The notes: generated by a model from the sequence alone, not told the origin. 64,000 bases of DNA from Mytilus galloprovincialis (GCF_965363235.1 NC_134845.1:14384101-14448100), one strand, 5' to 3'. Positions 25,901 through 33,774 are shown, numbered from the stretch's first letter. Made by a program: numbers and translations.

Positions 25901-28900
25901 ATACTGTATATTTATATCTATATATTTATAATTTGAATCCCATAGGATTTTATTTTGTCCCATGGGATATTAAAAATCCCATGGGATAATAATAATCCCA
26001 TGGGATTTTTTTTGTCCCATGGGACAACAAATATCCCATGGGACTACAATTATCCCATGGGACCAAAAAAAATCCCATGGGATTTAACCAAAATCCCATG
26101 GGATAATGGTAAATCCCATGGGATTTTGCCCTGTCCCATGTGATATTGAAAATCCCATGTTTTTATAAATCAAATAGCAAAATAAATATAATAGTAACAG
26201 TAGAAAACTAATGAAATTATTGAATCCCATGTAATTCCGCACATTTTGGTTATATACATGACACTGTAGCTCTTATTTGAGGCGGCGGCGGATTTGCAAA
26301 TGAGTGTTTTGCAAATTTAAAGTGTCCAGTGTTATATATCGGGTACTAGCATCATATAGTCATGCTAAATTACTGAAATCTTCACAATTTTAGCCGTTTA
26401 GTTAAATTTTAGACGGTTTCTGACTTAAATGAAAGTGGCAGCATTTGTGTTCATTCTTAGTATTGAAATATGTAAGTTGTAATCGATGGTAATACATGAC
26501 ATATACAACGGTTGAGGATGAACACGGATGCGGCCACTTTCATTTTTGACAAAAACCATCTGAAAAGTGACATTTTTTTGGCATATATGTCATAGGTTTT
26601 TCATACTTAAGCTTGAATCGGAGCGTTTTTAATGAGTTAATCAGTTAAAATCCTCCACCTAAACTAATTGAATCAACTAAAATAGACACCCAAGTGTTTA
26701 AAAGGTGTCAAAAATCTTTCGTCAGATGAACCTGCAATATGAGACCAAAATCGCCTCTTACTTTGTAGAGGGGTCTAAATACTGCACAAACAACATTTTC
26801 CAAATGACAAAAAAAAAAGAACATTTATATTTTAACAAAACGCATTTGACTAACAAGTCTAACAACTGATGTTCTTAAACCCGGCTGACTGCCATTGACG
26901 ATTGCCAAATAAATTGATCACGAGATGTAACAACGTGGATCTTTAATAAATATTGATTTAATACCAAATAGAAATCAATAAACTTGCGGCAAAGATGGTT
27001 AACCACAAACATGAGGTGTTAAAAATTGTACACCATATCCGGATTTCGACAATGTCTCTTCAGTGATCGAAAAGTAGTTGGAAGGCCATACAATTTACCT
27101 TAATTTATGATAGACTCTTGAATTGTAAGAGTCGAAATAGGATTATATAAACCGGAAGGGAAATATGATTTACAAGCCTAAACGAAATACATGTAGATAT
27201 AAACTTGCAAGTCTAAATTTAAAACAACGTTCAAACCTATATACTATCAATCCTTCTTATAGATATGAAGACGAGCAGGATTTTTACTGTCTTTAAGTTA
27301 GTGGTTAATAGAGATCAAAACCCTTTGAAAAAATTCTTTTTTTTTTAATCATTTACTAGAAAAGAATATTGTTGTATGAACATATTCAAGTACTTAACAA
27401 TTGCTTTCTCACGTCTGTAGGGTTTCTTGTTAATGAGCATTTATTAGCTTTCTTTCATAGACCTTTCTGTGATGAAAATGAAATGCCAAATTACAACATC
27501 GGGAACGGAGCAATGAAGGAAAATGAGAGAGAAAGGCAAATTAGTTCACCAACCCTCTTATAACAATTTTAAGAGAAAGGAACACTTAACATGCTTAATA
27601 TTAAAATAAGAAAATACCCCAAGGAAAATTCAAATCGGAAAGTCTCCTAAATGGCAAAATCAAAAGCTCAAATATATCAAACGAAAGGAAAACAACCGTC
27701 AAATTCGGATTTCTGACATACATGTAGTACAGACATTTCCGTATGTAGAAAATGGTGGAACCAGTTGCATCTTAAGTATGTTTTAAATGCAACGTTTACT
27801 GAGTTTGAACGTCCCTCTGGTATCTTTCGTCCCTCTTTTACTATCACACAACTTTTCTTGTACTAAAATATGTAAGACTGCTTTTAATAGCATTTCGCTA
27901 TTGAGTTGTGATTGTCTATTATATTAGACAATAATGATCCACCAAATCGTGATGGTCACCATACAGCATAGGTCGTGTCGATTTCAGTTGTTTTTCTCGT
28001 AACTTTGTTAGAGTAGTTGTTTGCGTAAGGAGCAGACCCTATTTACTATGATAACACTGATGTCTTTTCAAAAGTTAATTTTATCTAAAATTAAGATATT
28101 TATGCATAAAAAGAGATGTGAGGTACAAACCAATAAGAATGCAACACAGCGACTTAAGTTTCCAAATAACATAAACCGATCGAGGTTTTTTTTTTCTTGA
28201 AAGAATGCGTCCTTGCACTGCCTTCCAACGCGTCGTAATTATTTTGACTAACAAATTATCAACCATTTGTTTTAGTGTTCCTAAAATGCACACAATGTAT
28301 AGAGTATGTATTTTAGGCTCTTTAAAGAATAAAATAGTTTGGATAACTGGGTCATCTAGTGGTATCGGCGAATGTTTAGCGTATGAATTGTCTAAAGTGG
28401 GATGCAAACTGATTCTATCTGCTCGGCGAAAAGACGAATTAGAGCGAGTCAGAGGACAATGTATTGGTAAGGTTTAAATGTCAATTGTATAGGACAAGAA
28501 GTAGAAGGTTAGTGATACAGTTGAGCAACTATTTGGAGAAGTCTTTTAACCATATTATTTCTTTCGATTTTGTAAAGCTTTTTACAGTAAATATTGGCAT
28601 GAAAACATCATATGTTTAATTTAAAAGCCAAACAGGGCGATGGACTGGATATATAGAATACACTTCTCCCATCGGTAAACTCCTGAAGTCCGTTTGATTA
28701 TTGGGGATGTAAAAATACGCAGCCACGTTCGAATTACAAATAAAAAGATTTAACACAACATATTACTTGCATAAATATAGCAAATCAACTCAACATTCAA
28801 GACACAAATAGCTCGTCCTACGTGTAAATAAAACTGAAGCACATCTCAATCTTTAAACAAGCTCATTATTAAAAGCTAAATTAAAGAACAAAGCGACACA

Positions 28901-31900
28901 TTAATTGAACGCATAACTATTATATAAGGCACAGTTTTAAATCAAACGTATATGTATTGCATCCACAAAAGATTGTCGATCAACAGAAAACCGATGTTTT
29001 TACATTAAATCTTTAGAGAAATGGGGTGTGAAGGCGGATGATATCTTAGTGGTACCGTTAGATATGGTAGAATTTGATACTCATGCAGCAGCTGTCGAGA
29101 AAGTCATTAATAAATTTGGGCAAGTGAGTGAAATGTATTAATTTTCAAAATATTGACATCCACACCCATACGTACATTGTTTAAGATCTTACATCGCGTA
29201 TTTAAGTTGCGTTTATTATGTGGTTTGTATTGCTCTTTTGTTTATAAACTTTTCTTATTTTATTTTGTTTTAATGCTGTTTTTCTGTTTTGTTTATCTGA
29301 ACACGTTTCAGTATATTTTTGTAGATTTTCAGTTGTGTTTATTAATTCTATCACTGTATGCTGACCGCCCAGTGACAAACATGCCATGATGACGAGAACA
29401 ATTATTGCAAAGGGAAGGTTTTGCAAAGAGAATCTACTAGAATGAACGGTGAAATGAGTGTGTAATGGATAAGGGAAATCAATTGTGCCATTCAACAGGT
29501 CACATACGGACCGTTGCACCTTCACTACGCATCGATTTTAATGCTCCAATTCCAACTGGACGTAACTATGTATTCATACATCAATCATATCCTACTTTAA
29601 TGAAAAAATAGCTACCGACAATGACGGCCATGTTTCTATACTTCAGTTATCTATAAGAGTTCGTTCTTTGTTCTTTCGTCACACTTCTGTGCATACCATA
29701 GCGAGAAAAACTATTGTACAGAGGTGACTATTAGGCTAACAATTGTTATGACAAAAGTTATGCCACACTTACTTTCATACATTACTGTGAATTACTATAC
29801 TACTTATTGTTTTATATCAGACATTTATTATGACCACAACGGTTTTAGTGAACAAATAATTTTAACTTTAACAGAAGTCATGGTGATGTGGTGAACACAA
29901 CAACTGTTTCTATTATGTATAAAAAAAGATGTGGTATGATTGCCAATGAGGCCAATAATCAACTCTTCGCAAGGGACCAAATGACAAAGAAATTAACAAC
30001 TATAGGTAACCGTACGGCCTTCAACAATGAGTAAAACCCATACCACATGTTCAGCTATAAAACTCCCTGAAATGACAAATGTAAAACAGTTCAAACGAGA
30101 GAACTAACGGCCTAGCTCATGTACAAAAAATGAGCAAAATACAAATATGTAACACATCAACAAAAGACAGCCACCGAATTACAGTGCTTGTTCGAACAAA
30201 AAGGATTTTCCTTTTCGACAATTGACGTATACTTTAGAGATGATTTTGATAGGACCTGTGTTTCAGAATCGTTTACACTTTGTTTCTCATGATTGATATG
30301 ACGGTCAACAACAATGGGCGACCGCTGGGTTTTTTAATCGTTTCCTTTTTTTTCAGTAGGTTGACATTTTAGTCAACAATGCTGGACGATCACAGAGAGC
30401 CGAATGGATAAAGACATCATTAGAAGTGGACCAACAAGTTTTGAAAGTAAATGTACTTGGAGTGCTCTCCCTTACAAAGCTTGTTTTACCGTACATGATC
30501 AAAAGGAATGAAGGACATATTGTAAACATGAGCAGTATTGCTGGGAAAATAGGTACATTCACAATACAATTTTCAAACGATGGATGAAACAAAATTAAAA
30601 CAATTTAAATTACATTAAATTTATTGTTTAAAGTTTATTTTACTGATTTATTGTATGGACACTTTTTTTAAATGTTTGAACATTATATGTCTTCATTAGC
30701 TTATAGCTAAAAGAACATTTCTGGATTTACTTTTGCTGATAACCGAGCTTGGAAAAAAAAATTGATAGCAAATTGAATATGTAATGGCAATTTCTAATAA
30801 CCTTAACGACTAATTTAAAAAAATATTTGTTAGGATTTTACAATTTTTAAATGTTACCAAAAATATTAAAAGCTGTTACAAAATTTGATACTTAGTGAGC
30901 CATGACTATAAACATGCAGCTGAAAATTGACGCCATGATTTTAAAATGTAAAAAGGTATAATAAAAATACTGAACTCCAATTGAGCACTAAATGTGAAAA
31001 TGATATTTTGACATTCATTCAAAAAGCCAACAGCTTACCTAAGCATTGGGATGCAAAATCTTTCTAAAATAAGTTTTGGAAATCTTTGAAAATGTACATA
31101 CTCTGAAAAATATGATTTGTAAGGGAAGTTTTATCTCATAACTATTGTTCATTACAATATATGTATATAGAGCTTGTACGAAACATATTGAATGATATCT
31201 GAAGAATCATTGATTATCGTTTGTATTTTACAGGGGCGCCGTTTTCTGGGTCTTACACTGGAGCTAAACATGCAATTCAGGTAATTAATTCCATATCTAC
31301 TCAAATGAGGTATCTCTTTGCCTGTTTTGCTTTGATACATTTTTTTTTATTATTTTAGTAGCTCTAAAAAGTATCTGTATCCCAAAATGTGTTTTTACTC
31401 TTATATAATAAACAAAAAACACCATAATAGTATTCAAATGTCTTCTTTATTTAAAGTCATTCCTGATAAAGATATGCAAACATTAACTTGATTATTTTTC
31501 TGACTCTAAATAATTTGTTCAATTCATCAATGTAATACATTTTACAGGGTTGGTTTGATGCCTTGAGAATTGAGGTTCTAGAAAACAACATAGCAGTCAC
31601 AAATCTGTGCCCAGGACCAGTATTTTCAAATCTTTTGGATATTGCTTTCGTAGGGGAAGCTGGAAAAGTAAATATAATTTTTTTTCACTGATTTTTACTC
31701 CCTGTAATCTCTGGAGCTTTTGGATTTTAGATTGTACTTTCTGCATGTGATATGGAGTTAATTGACACTGTATATTTTTATGTTATATATTATAAATACT
31801 GGGCTGAAGCGTGTCGTTACAACACTTAATACTAGTATTTAAAAGGTATCAACTGAATTGCTAGACATAAAACACATGACGTTACTGGGTATAAACAAAT

Positions 31901-33538
31901 GGGTGTTGTTTTTTTTCAAATCACACTATTTTCCCAAAAGGTATTTGCCATTGTCCTTACAAATTTGTAGTTTAATGAGAGAGATTTGGGCTTTTTCCCT
32001 GCAAAATAAATTGAATTAAGTTATGGCGGGTGTACAAAGCTCTGGGAATATCTACAAAGACATTTTGAGCTATACGTCAACGGGTAGAATAAAAGACGTA
32101 CAGAGGGCAGTCTTCGACAAAAAAACAAATATCCTTTTATCATCCCAATTATCGAAGTTACAATATTATACATCATTGCATTGTAAAATATGTCTGTTAA
32201 CTTGCCAATGATTGGTTGCTCCATTGTTGCCACATATACCATGTTTAAAATTATGAATTATTTGAGTATGTGTAGATGATATAATTTGTATATAACTCAA
32301 CTTTGAAACAATCTGTATTAAATTTGCTGTATAATTGCTATATATTTTGTGAGAATAACTTTGGTGATTCGTAGGGGACAAATTGATATGATCTTCAAGC
32401 TTACAATTTATTATGGTGATAAATAGGTGCTGAAGCAGAAAATGGAGCCAACTGACAAACGGATGAAAACAACACGTTGTGCAGAATTAAGTGCCATAGC
32501 CATAGCCAACAAACTTGATGAATGCTGGATTGCCTTGAATCCTGTCCTTTTTCTTACATATGCAAACCAGTATTCCCCTGTTTTGGGCAAATTGTAAGTA
32601 AACTATTTCTAAACTTAGTATAGCCAGGAGCATGACAATATGTACACTGTTCCTCGCTTGTAGAAAAGTATTATGGTTCAAATTTATGTTATAATAAAGT
32701 CAAAATGTAAATAAAGAAAGCTTGTTTTTATGTATTTTTGTATCATTAAGATGCAGCTTATCAATGCATTTTTGTGAAGCTTTGTTAAAGATATTTGACA
32801 GACATTAGCAACAGTGATATACATGTTGTTTTTTTCAAAATAACCAGGAGCCTATAACCCATCTTATGTCAGCTTAACTCTGAATATTAATTGTGATATT
32901 TTAGGAATTCAATCTCTTCCCATGAAGGATTCAATGTTGCTTGTTATACAGAGAAGTTATTTTTTTCATGTTTAATCTCGTATATTTGATTTACAAAAAT
33001 GCTGCCAACTACATCAGACATCTTTACATTAAACGTAAATCTAATATCAAAATCGACCTTTACGACCTCTTTTTTTATTTCAAAGAAGGAAAACGTGCAT
33101 GTCTATTTAGCCAATGCCTTCTGTCGACGAAAACAGATATCTATTGTCTACTTTTAGCCAATGCCTTCTGTCGATGAAAACAGATATCTATTGAGGCAGC
33201 CTCTATCAAGTTAAGGTCAATCTCTGCTTCTTGAATCAACCTATAAGAAAAGGTGTACACACAACTTATTCTGTAGATTTTATTTCTATTGATATTTTCC
33301 AATCTTAGTCTTAATTGAAATAGACTTGCATATAATTATGCATAATAACATATTCTTTATATAACATATTTAAATATAAATGACAATTTTGATTCTTTTA
33401 GTGTGTCTTTAGTTTCATGAATGTATTTATTGTAGAATAAGAGTTTGTTTTTCACTTTGACTTTTATCATATTTATTTTTTAGTGTTGGAAAAAAGTTTG
33501 GTTTGAAGATAATGAAGAGATTGAGAGAAGGTCGTTAA
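4779..33538 (+). CDS. DHRS7: DHRS7-like short-chain dehydrogenase/reductase, whole gene span (8 coding exons)
   Basis: This entry covers the coding span of a multi-exon gene. Exons are 4779-4905, 28317-28466, 29017-29123, 30360-30552, 31234-31280, 31548-31667, 32427-32593 and 33484-33538, which sum to 966 bases (321 codons plus stop). Every intron is GT-AG and all phases match. The product is a classical SDR oxidoreductase: NAD(P)-binding TGSSSGIG at residues 53-60, NNAG at 134-137, catalytic N159, S187, Y200 and K204 (YxxxK), and CPGP at 229-232. The order of motifs, the N-terminal membrane anchor and the phrases SLTK.VLP and CPGPV resemble vertebrate DHRS7, a membrane-anchored reductase of about 339 residues. 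Members of that family act on retinoid, steroid or other carbonyl substrates at the endoplasmic reticulum; the mussel substrate is unknown. Intron 1 is 23.4 kb; introns 2-7 are about 270-1240 bp. The DHRS7 assignment is from remembered family sequence, not a search. Confidence 0.88.
5357..5835 (+). repeat. Palindromic minisatellite element, left copy of inverted pair
   Basis: Unique flanks enclose an array of ten perfect TCCCATGGGA palindromes (starts 5553, 5573, 5593, 5614, 5634, 5653, 5672, 5691, 5710, 5729), plus degenerate units near 5536 and 5749. Unit spacing is 19-21 bp. The spacers are short, AT-rich and differ from each other. The same segment, flanks and spacer order included, recurs in reverse complement at about 25865-26340. 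The flank carries 'gccgccgccgcctcaaataag'-type sequence on the left. The element type is unknown. Confidence 0.85.
6620..6740 (-). repeat. SINE-like repeat fragment
   Basis: It reads as the reverse complement of the start of the family at 19690 ('gatgtggtatttgctaatttgacaa' direction), including the 'gcggtatggattttactgattgtt' match. Diverged and incomplete. Confidence 0.5.
8396..8556 (+). repeat. SINE-like repeat, 3' part
   Basis: It contains 'gacccataggtgaccttcgg', 'tgttgtctctttgacaaatt' and an end near 'cttcccatttta'. It is the reverse-strand counterpart of the repeats at 4066 and 13190. This is a widespread family in mussel DNA from memory. Confidence 0.6.
8930..9590. repeat. ~133-bp tandem repeat, about 4-5 units
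   Basis: Units share 'caagaatatatatggttta', 'ggggtggggatct.gaccgtt', 'acaagataatagcacattct' and 'gtgacccccagggactt'. Unit starts are near 9061, 9194, 9326 and 9459, with a degenerate unit before. The last unit has a small internal duplication of 'tttaggggtggggatct'. The chance open frame over this array is not a gene. Confidence 0.85.
9636..9790. mobile_element. Small TIR element (MITE), 155 bp, with TSD
   Basis: The ends are CAGTCTTCACGCTGA (9636) and TCGGCGTGAAGACTG (ending 9790), inverted repeats with one mismatch in 15. TGATAT flanks both sides (9630-9635 and 9791-9796) as a direct repeat. Inside, 'ctacaggcccg' and 'tttacaggcccgag' are related. The termini CAG...CTG suggest a hAT-type mover. 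Confidence 0.75.
10057..10956 (+). mobile_element. 21-bp minisatellite element, long copy (HINE/pearl-like candidate)
   Basis: A 5' flank (TATGGAACGCCATGACTGCC) leads into about 33 tandem 21-bp units of the type CACAACATTATATTAAGTGC (10099-10791). These are followed by four 16-bp units around TTGTATGATGAGATTG and a 3' flank ending CAGTTATTAA. The 3' flank contains a hairpin, ATTCGGTAA (10865-10873) with TTACCGAAT (10894-10902). Unit variants recur in the same order, giving a higher-order period of 7-8 units. Both flanks recur at 13525-13967 on the other strand and homology stops sharply outside, which defines the element ends. A minisatellite core between conserved ends with a 3' hairpin resembles Helentron-associated (pearl-type) elements of bivalves; that class is inference. 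Because 21 is a multiple of 3, the array stays open in several frames without coding. Confidence 0.75.
11426..11700 (+). repeat. Foldback-type repeat 'ggcagcaaccattt', copy 1
   Basis: It starts GGCAGCAACCATTTAA, runs through a T/G-rich block, 'cgcgacaagtcgaaaat', 'tttagcattacatatattgg' and 'ctcagaatcaaaaacaaatt'. It is related to 22190-22495 (other strand) and 63776-64000. It has T-runs of 7-9 bases and no coding capacity. Confidence 0.6.
11775..12300 (+). repeat. SINE-like dispersed repeat, near full copy
   Basis: It contains in order 'ccacaagagacaaaatgaca', 'cggccttcagcaatgagcaa', 'ctatagaaggccccgaaatg', 'ctcctgacttgggacag', 'gcggcgggttttaacatgtt' and 'ggcttaactcatcagatggg'. The same order occurs at 19690-20185 and, truncated, at 29920-30190. 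Confidence 0.7.
12429..12572 (-). repeat. Dispersed repeat 'aatttagtacgccag/tcatcagtgacgctca', copy 1
   Basis: Read on the minus strand it has 'ttatcaaaggtaccaggatt', 'taatttagtacgccaaatgc', 'ttcgtctacataagactcat' and 'cagtgacgctcatatcaaaa'. Other copies are at 53766-53870, 60106-60240 and a fragment at 59247-59290. Confidence 0.7.
13190..13465 (+). repeat. SINE-like dispersed repeat, copy
   Basis: It starts 'gagaatggaaatggggaatg', includes 'aagagacaacaacccgac', 'gagaaattcccgaacccgga' and ends near 'ctcctgacttgggacagg'. Related to 4066-4230 and, reversed, 8396-8556. An apparent 79-codon frame over it is a by-product of the repeat. Confidence 0.65.
13525..13967 (-). mobile_element. 21-bp minisatellite element, short inverted copy
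   Basis: This is the reverse complement of the element at 10057-10956, with the same two ends but only about 12 of the 21-bp units and three instead of four of the 16-bp units. Array length therefore varies between copies while the ends are conserved. The two copies are 2.6 kb apart in inverted orientation, both in intron 1. Confidence 0.75.
14874..14894. repeat. Poly-A run of 21
   Basis: A homopolymer of 21 A in the middle of a purine-rich stretch. No recognisable retroposon body precedes it. The flanking 13970-16010 is otherwise featureless AT-rich DNA. Confidence 0.8.
16017..16324. repeat. Two related palindromes of the 'agagacatataata' type
   Basis: 16295-16324 is a perfect 30-bp palindrome with half-site GAGACATATAATACA. 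About 260 bp upstream, near 16036-16074, AGAGACATATAATA and its near inverse TATTATATGTTGTCTCT form a related hairpin with a short loop. A third partial arm ('tgtattcatgtctc') follows at 16328. This may be a pair of foldback-element ends. Confidence 0.75.
16572..16726. mobile_element. hAT-like MITE, 155 bp
   Basis: It begins CAGAGGCGGATTTAGG and ends TGGATCTACCACTG, decayed versions of the termini at 1171 and 3590. The interior includes 'gcatgactggcaggg' and 'ccctattaggcagtcaa'. TTAG lies just outside or next to both ends, but a full target duplication is not clear. Confidence 0.55.
16800..16905 (+). repeat. Dispersed repeat fragment 'gaccgtgcaagggctgtata'
   Basis: The stretch with 'aagggttggttcattaccga', 'ccgtgcaagggctgtatagc' and 'gtcgttaaaaacttcca' has higher GC than its surroundings, and I recognise it as a mussel repeat type from memory only. 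No coding signal. Confidence 0.35.
18089..18561. mobile_element. TIR element with iterated GGACA-AAAGTC ends
   Basis: The left end has four related motifs: GGACAGAAAGTC (18089), GGACAAAAAGTC (18104), GGACATGAAGTC (18119) and GGACAAAAAGTC (18143). The right end has their inverses: GACTTTTTGTCT near 18523, GACTTGTTGACC near 18536 and GACTTTCTGTCC (18550-18561). The interior is AT-rich and noncoding. The multiple subterminal motifs look like transposase binding sites of a nonautonomous element. Confidence 0.7.
19200..20830 (+). repeat. Degenerate ~150-bp satellite-like repeat, interrupted
   Basis: Units are marked by 'ctgacctcattttcatggtt' and relatives near 19276, 19423, 20520, 20652 and 20806, each followed by 'tgttaagttttt', 'gtt.tgtt.tggtc' and a 'gtacatgtct..ctgg' element. 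The series is split by a block of SINE-like repeats at 19590-20400. Old, diverged units; no gene. Confidence 0.7.
19590..20400 (+). repeat. Cluster of three SINE-like repeat copies
   Basis: A truncated copy (19590-19685), a near full copy (19690-20185, from 'gatgtggtatgattgccaat' to 'cagatctgagagtactccca') and a partial copy (20190-20400) follow each other head to tail. They share 'cttcaacaatgagcaaagcc', 'ctataaaaggccccg' and 'ctcctgacttgggacaggca'. The block sits inside an older satellite, so it is a later insertion or local amplification. Confidence 0.7.
21125..21440 (+). repeat. Diverged SINE-like repeat copy
   Basis: It keeps the order 'gatgtggtacgataaatgag', 'cataccctatacatgatata', 'caaccactgaactatgtaca', 'gctcctgatattggacagg', but with many substitutions. 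It is older than the copy at 19690. Confidence 0.5.
22190..22495 (-). repeat. Foldback-type repeat 'ggcagcaaccattt', copy 2
   Basis: Read on the minus strand it starts 'ggcagcaaccatttgatttt', then C/T-rich and long T runs, 'tttagcattacatatagtgg', 'cagctgagggtgaaacaaac' and 'ctcagaatcaaaaacaaatt'. It matches 11426-11700 and 63776-64000. Overlapping open frames are low complexity (K/F-rich) and not genes. Confidence 0.65.
23182..24475 (+). repeat. AGCTCACCTGG dispersed element with two ~500-bp internal units
   Basis: It opens with AGCTCACCTGGCCCAAAGGG, followed by CCAAGTGAGCTT (nested inverted repeats), and closes with AAGGTGAGCGACACAGGCTC and the hairpin GGCTCTTTAGAGCC. AGCTCACCT and AGGTGAGC thus mark the two ends. 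Between them, units starting 'ttttacaaaaatcttctcct' at 23262 and 23764 are direct repeats of about 502 bp with roughly 90% identity by eye. I know this family as abundant in bivalve genomes; its class is not known to me. The frame at 23813-24013 is part of the repeat. Confidence 0.75.
24585..24735 (+). repeat. SINE-like repeat fragment, heavily diverged
   Basis: 'cactgtacagcctttgacaa' followed by 'ccaaacgctataccgga' and 'gggcttaactgaaaag' matches blocks of the 19690 family in order. The rest is not recognisable. Confidence 0.4.
25865..26340 (-). repeat. Palindromic minisatellite element, right copy of inverted pair
   Basis: This is the reverse complement of 5357-5835 with the same spacers in the same order, so it arose by duplication of a finished array rather than by independent expansion. 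One visible change turns a palindrome into TCCCATGTGA near 26135. A few other substitutions occur in the flanks, such as 'gtcatgtatataacc' type differences. It lies about 2 kb before exon 2. Confidence 0.85.
27590..27850 (+). repeat. Fragments of mussel-type dispersed repeats
   Basis: 'ccccaaggaaaattcaaatc' with 'atggcaaaatcaaaagctca' and 'tagaaaatggtggaaccagt', then 'gtccctctggtatctttcgt', are pieces I recognise as common mussel repeats from memory. They lie 0.5 kb before exon 2. No coding capacity. Confidence 0.4.
28317..28466 (+). CDS. DHRS7: DHRS7-like gene, coding exon 2 (nucleotide-binding motif)
   Basis: The exon encodes [20 protein letters not shown] and continues through [18 protein letters not shown]. 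It holds the glycine-rich TGSSSGIG of the Rossmann fold (residues 53-60) and the ARR at 78-80, where arginines after the second beta strand usually favour NADP(H). The acceptor is TATTTTAG ending at 28316 and the donor is GTAAGG at 28467. The reading frame runs open upstream to an ATG at 28205, but that 5' stretch shows no family resemblance, and splicing at 28316 gives a better protein. The preceding pyrimidine tract is weak. Exon phase is 1 at both ends. Confidence 0.93.
29017..29123 (+). CDS. DHRS7: DHRS7-like gene, coding exon 3
   Basis: The exon encodes [17 protein letters not shown] and then the helix ending INKFGQ, residues 93-128. VPLDM matches the conserved acidic residue of the SDR fold that contacts the adenine ring, and DHRS7 has DILVLPLDL at this place. 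The acceptor is CTTTAG ending at 29016 and the donor is GTGAGT at 29124. The exon starts in phase 1, completing a GAG codon with the last base of exon 2, and ends in phase 0. Confidence 0.93.
29920..30190 (+). repeat. Truncated SINE-like repeat in intron 3
   Basis: 'agatgtggtatgattgccaa' through 'cttcaacaatgagtaaaacc', 'acggcctagctcatgtacaa' and 'cagccaccgaattacag' matches the first half of the 19690 copy. It lies 170 bp before exon 4 of the DHRS7-like gene. Confidence 0.7.
30360..30552 (+). CDS. DHRS7: DHRS7-like gene, coding exon 4 (NNAG and catalytic Asn/Ser)
   Basis: The exon encodes [20 protein letters not shown] and continues through [16 protein letters not shown] to NMSSIAGKI (residues 129-192 plus one base). 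It carries NNAG (134-137), the active-site asparagine N159 and catalytic serine S187. The acceptor region reads CAGTAG before GTTGAC. Only the second AG (30358-30359) keeps the frame; use of the first would insert an in-frame TAG. The donor is GTACAT at 30553. The phrases SQR and SLTK.VLP are shared with vertebrate DHRS7 as I remember it. Confidence 0.95.
31234..31280 (+). CDS. DHRS7: DHRS7-like gene, coding exon 5 (catalytic YxxxK)
   Basis: This 47-base exon encodes [16 protein letters not shown], residues 193-208. It holds the catalytic pair Y200 and K204; Y200 lies 13 residues after S187, the usual spacing in classical SDRs. The acceptor is TTTTACAG ending at 31233, and the donor GTAATT follows the exon at 31281. 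It is a micro-sized exon but fully in frame with both neighbours. Confidence 0.94.
31548..31667 (+). CDS. DHRS7: DHRS7-like gene, coding exon 6
   Basis: The exon encodes [20 protein letters not shown], then [20 protein letters not shown], residues 209-248. CPGPV corresponds to the conserved PG loop after beta strand 6 that packs on the nicotinamide side of the cofactor. DHRS7 has NICPGPVQSN at the same place. The acceptor is TTTTACAG ending at 31547 and the donor is GTAAAT at 31668; both ends are phase 0. Confidence 0.95.
32427..32593 (+). CDS. DHRS7: DHRS7-like gene, coding exon 7 (C-terminal region)
   Basis: The exon encodes [20 protein letters not shown], followed by the segment with [20 protein letters not shown] and QYSPVLGK, residues 249-303 plus two bases. 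KMTTSRC, DLKEVWI and the LxTYxxQY element of vertebrate DHRS7 align with this stretch by eye. The acceptor is AAATAG ending at 32426, with a poor pyrimidine tract, and the donor is GTAAGT at 32594. It starts in phase 0 and ends in phase 2. Confidence 0.92.
33106..33198 (+). repeat. Short tandem duplication in intron 7, period 47
   Basis: 'tttagccaatgccttctgtc' plus the following 'gaaaacagatatctattg' occurs twice, at 33106 and 33153, with one difference (CGACG versus CGATG). Confidence 0.8.
33484..33538 (+). CDS. DHRS7: DHRS7-like gene, terminal coding exon 8
   Basis: The exon encodes [18 protein letters not shown] and the TAA stop at 33536-33538. It begins after TTTTTTAG, in the phase left by exon 7. 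The short lysine/arginine-rich tail is comparable to the NKMGKKR stretch near the end of vertebrate DHRS7, but the protein ends about 18 residues earlier. A basic C-terminus would suit a cytosol-facing tail next to a membrane. Confidence 0.9.
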
Positions 33539-33541
33539 AAA

Positions 33542-33664
33542 AATAAAATGTGTTCAGTGGGGTTCTGTTTTTGTAAAGACACATACAATTATTGAAAGAC
33601 TTCAAATTGTTTAAAAAGGGCTATTTTCATATTTATTGTATGTTTTTATTGTATGCATATTAAA
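33542..33664 (+). terminator. Candidate polyadenylation signals of the DHRS7-like gene
   Basis: AATAAA occurs at 33542-33547, only four bases after the stop codon, and the variant ATTAAA at 33659-33664. The second is the more natural distance for a 3' UTR. No transcript evidence is available from sequence alone. Confidence 0.4.
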
Positions 33665-33774
33665 GATGATTTACTAAACGGCTGCTTTGAAAGTACCTTT
33701 AAATTACCTTTTCTAGGATTGTTGTGAATCAGATGCGGAAATTCGAAAGATCTGTTAGCGTATATACAATCTGA

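Larger units (their letters stand above)
4906..28316 (+). other. Intron 1 of the DHRS7-like gene, 23.4 kb
   Basis: The donor is GTAAGT and the acceptor TTTTAG. It makes up about 80% of the gene and contains most of the repeats listed between 5.3 and 26.4 kb. No other convincing coding exon was found inside it. The stretches 5840-6600, 6750-8390, 10960-11420, 13970-16010, 16730-18080, 24730-25860 and 26340-28300 are AT-rich with simple runs and show nothing I can name beyond scattered repeat fragments. Confidence 0.75.

Noticed and set aside
28205..28316. ATG at 28205 as the start of the DHRS7-like protein
   Set aside because: The extra 37 residues have no family resemblance or anchor, and an AG at 28315-28316 joins in phase with the anchor exon at 4779. 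It remains possible as an alternative first exon.
32023..32211. 62-codon frame within intron 6 as an extra exon
   Set aside because: Exons 6 and 7 join in phase without it and give a continuous family-like protein.
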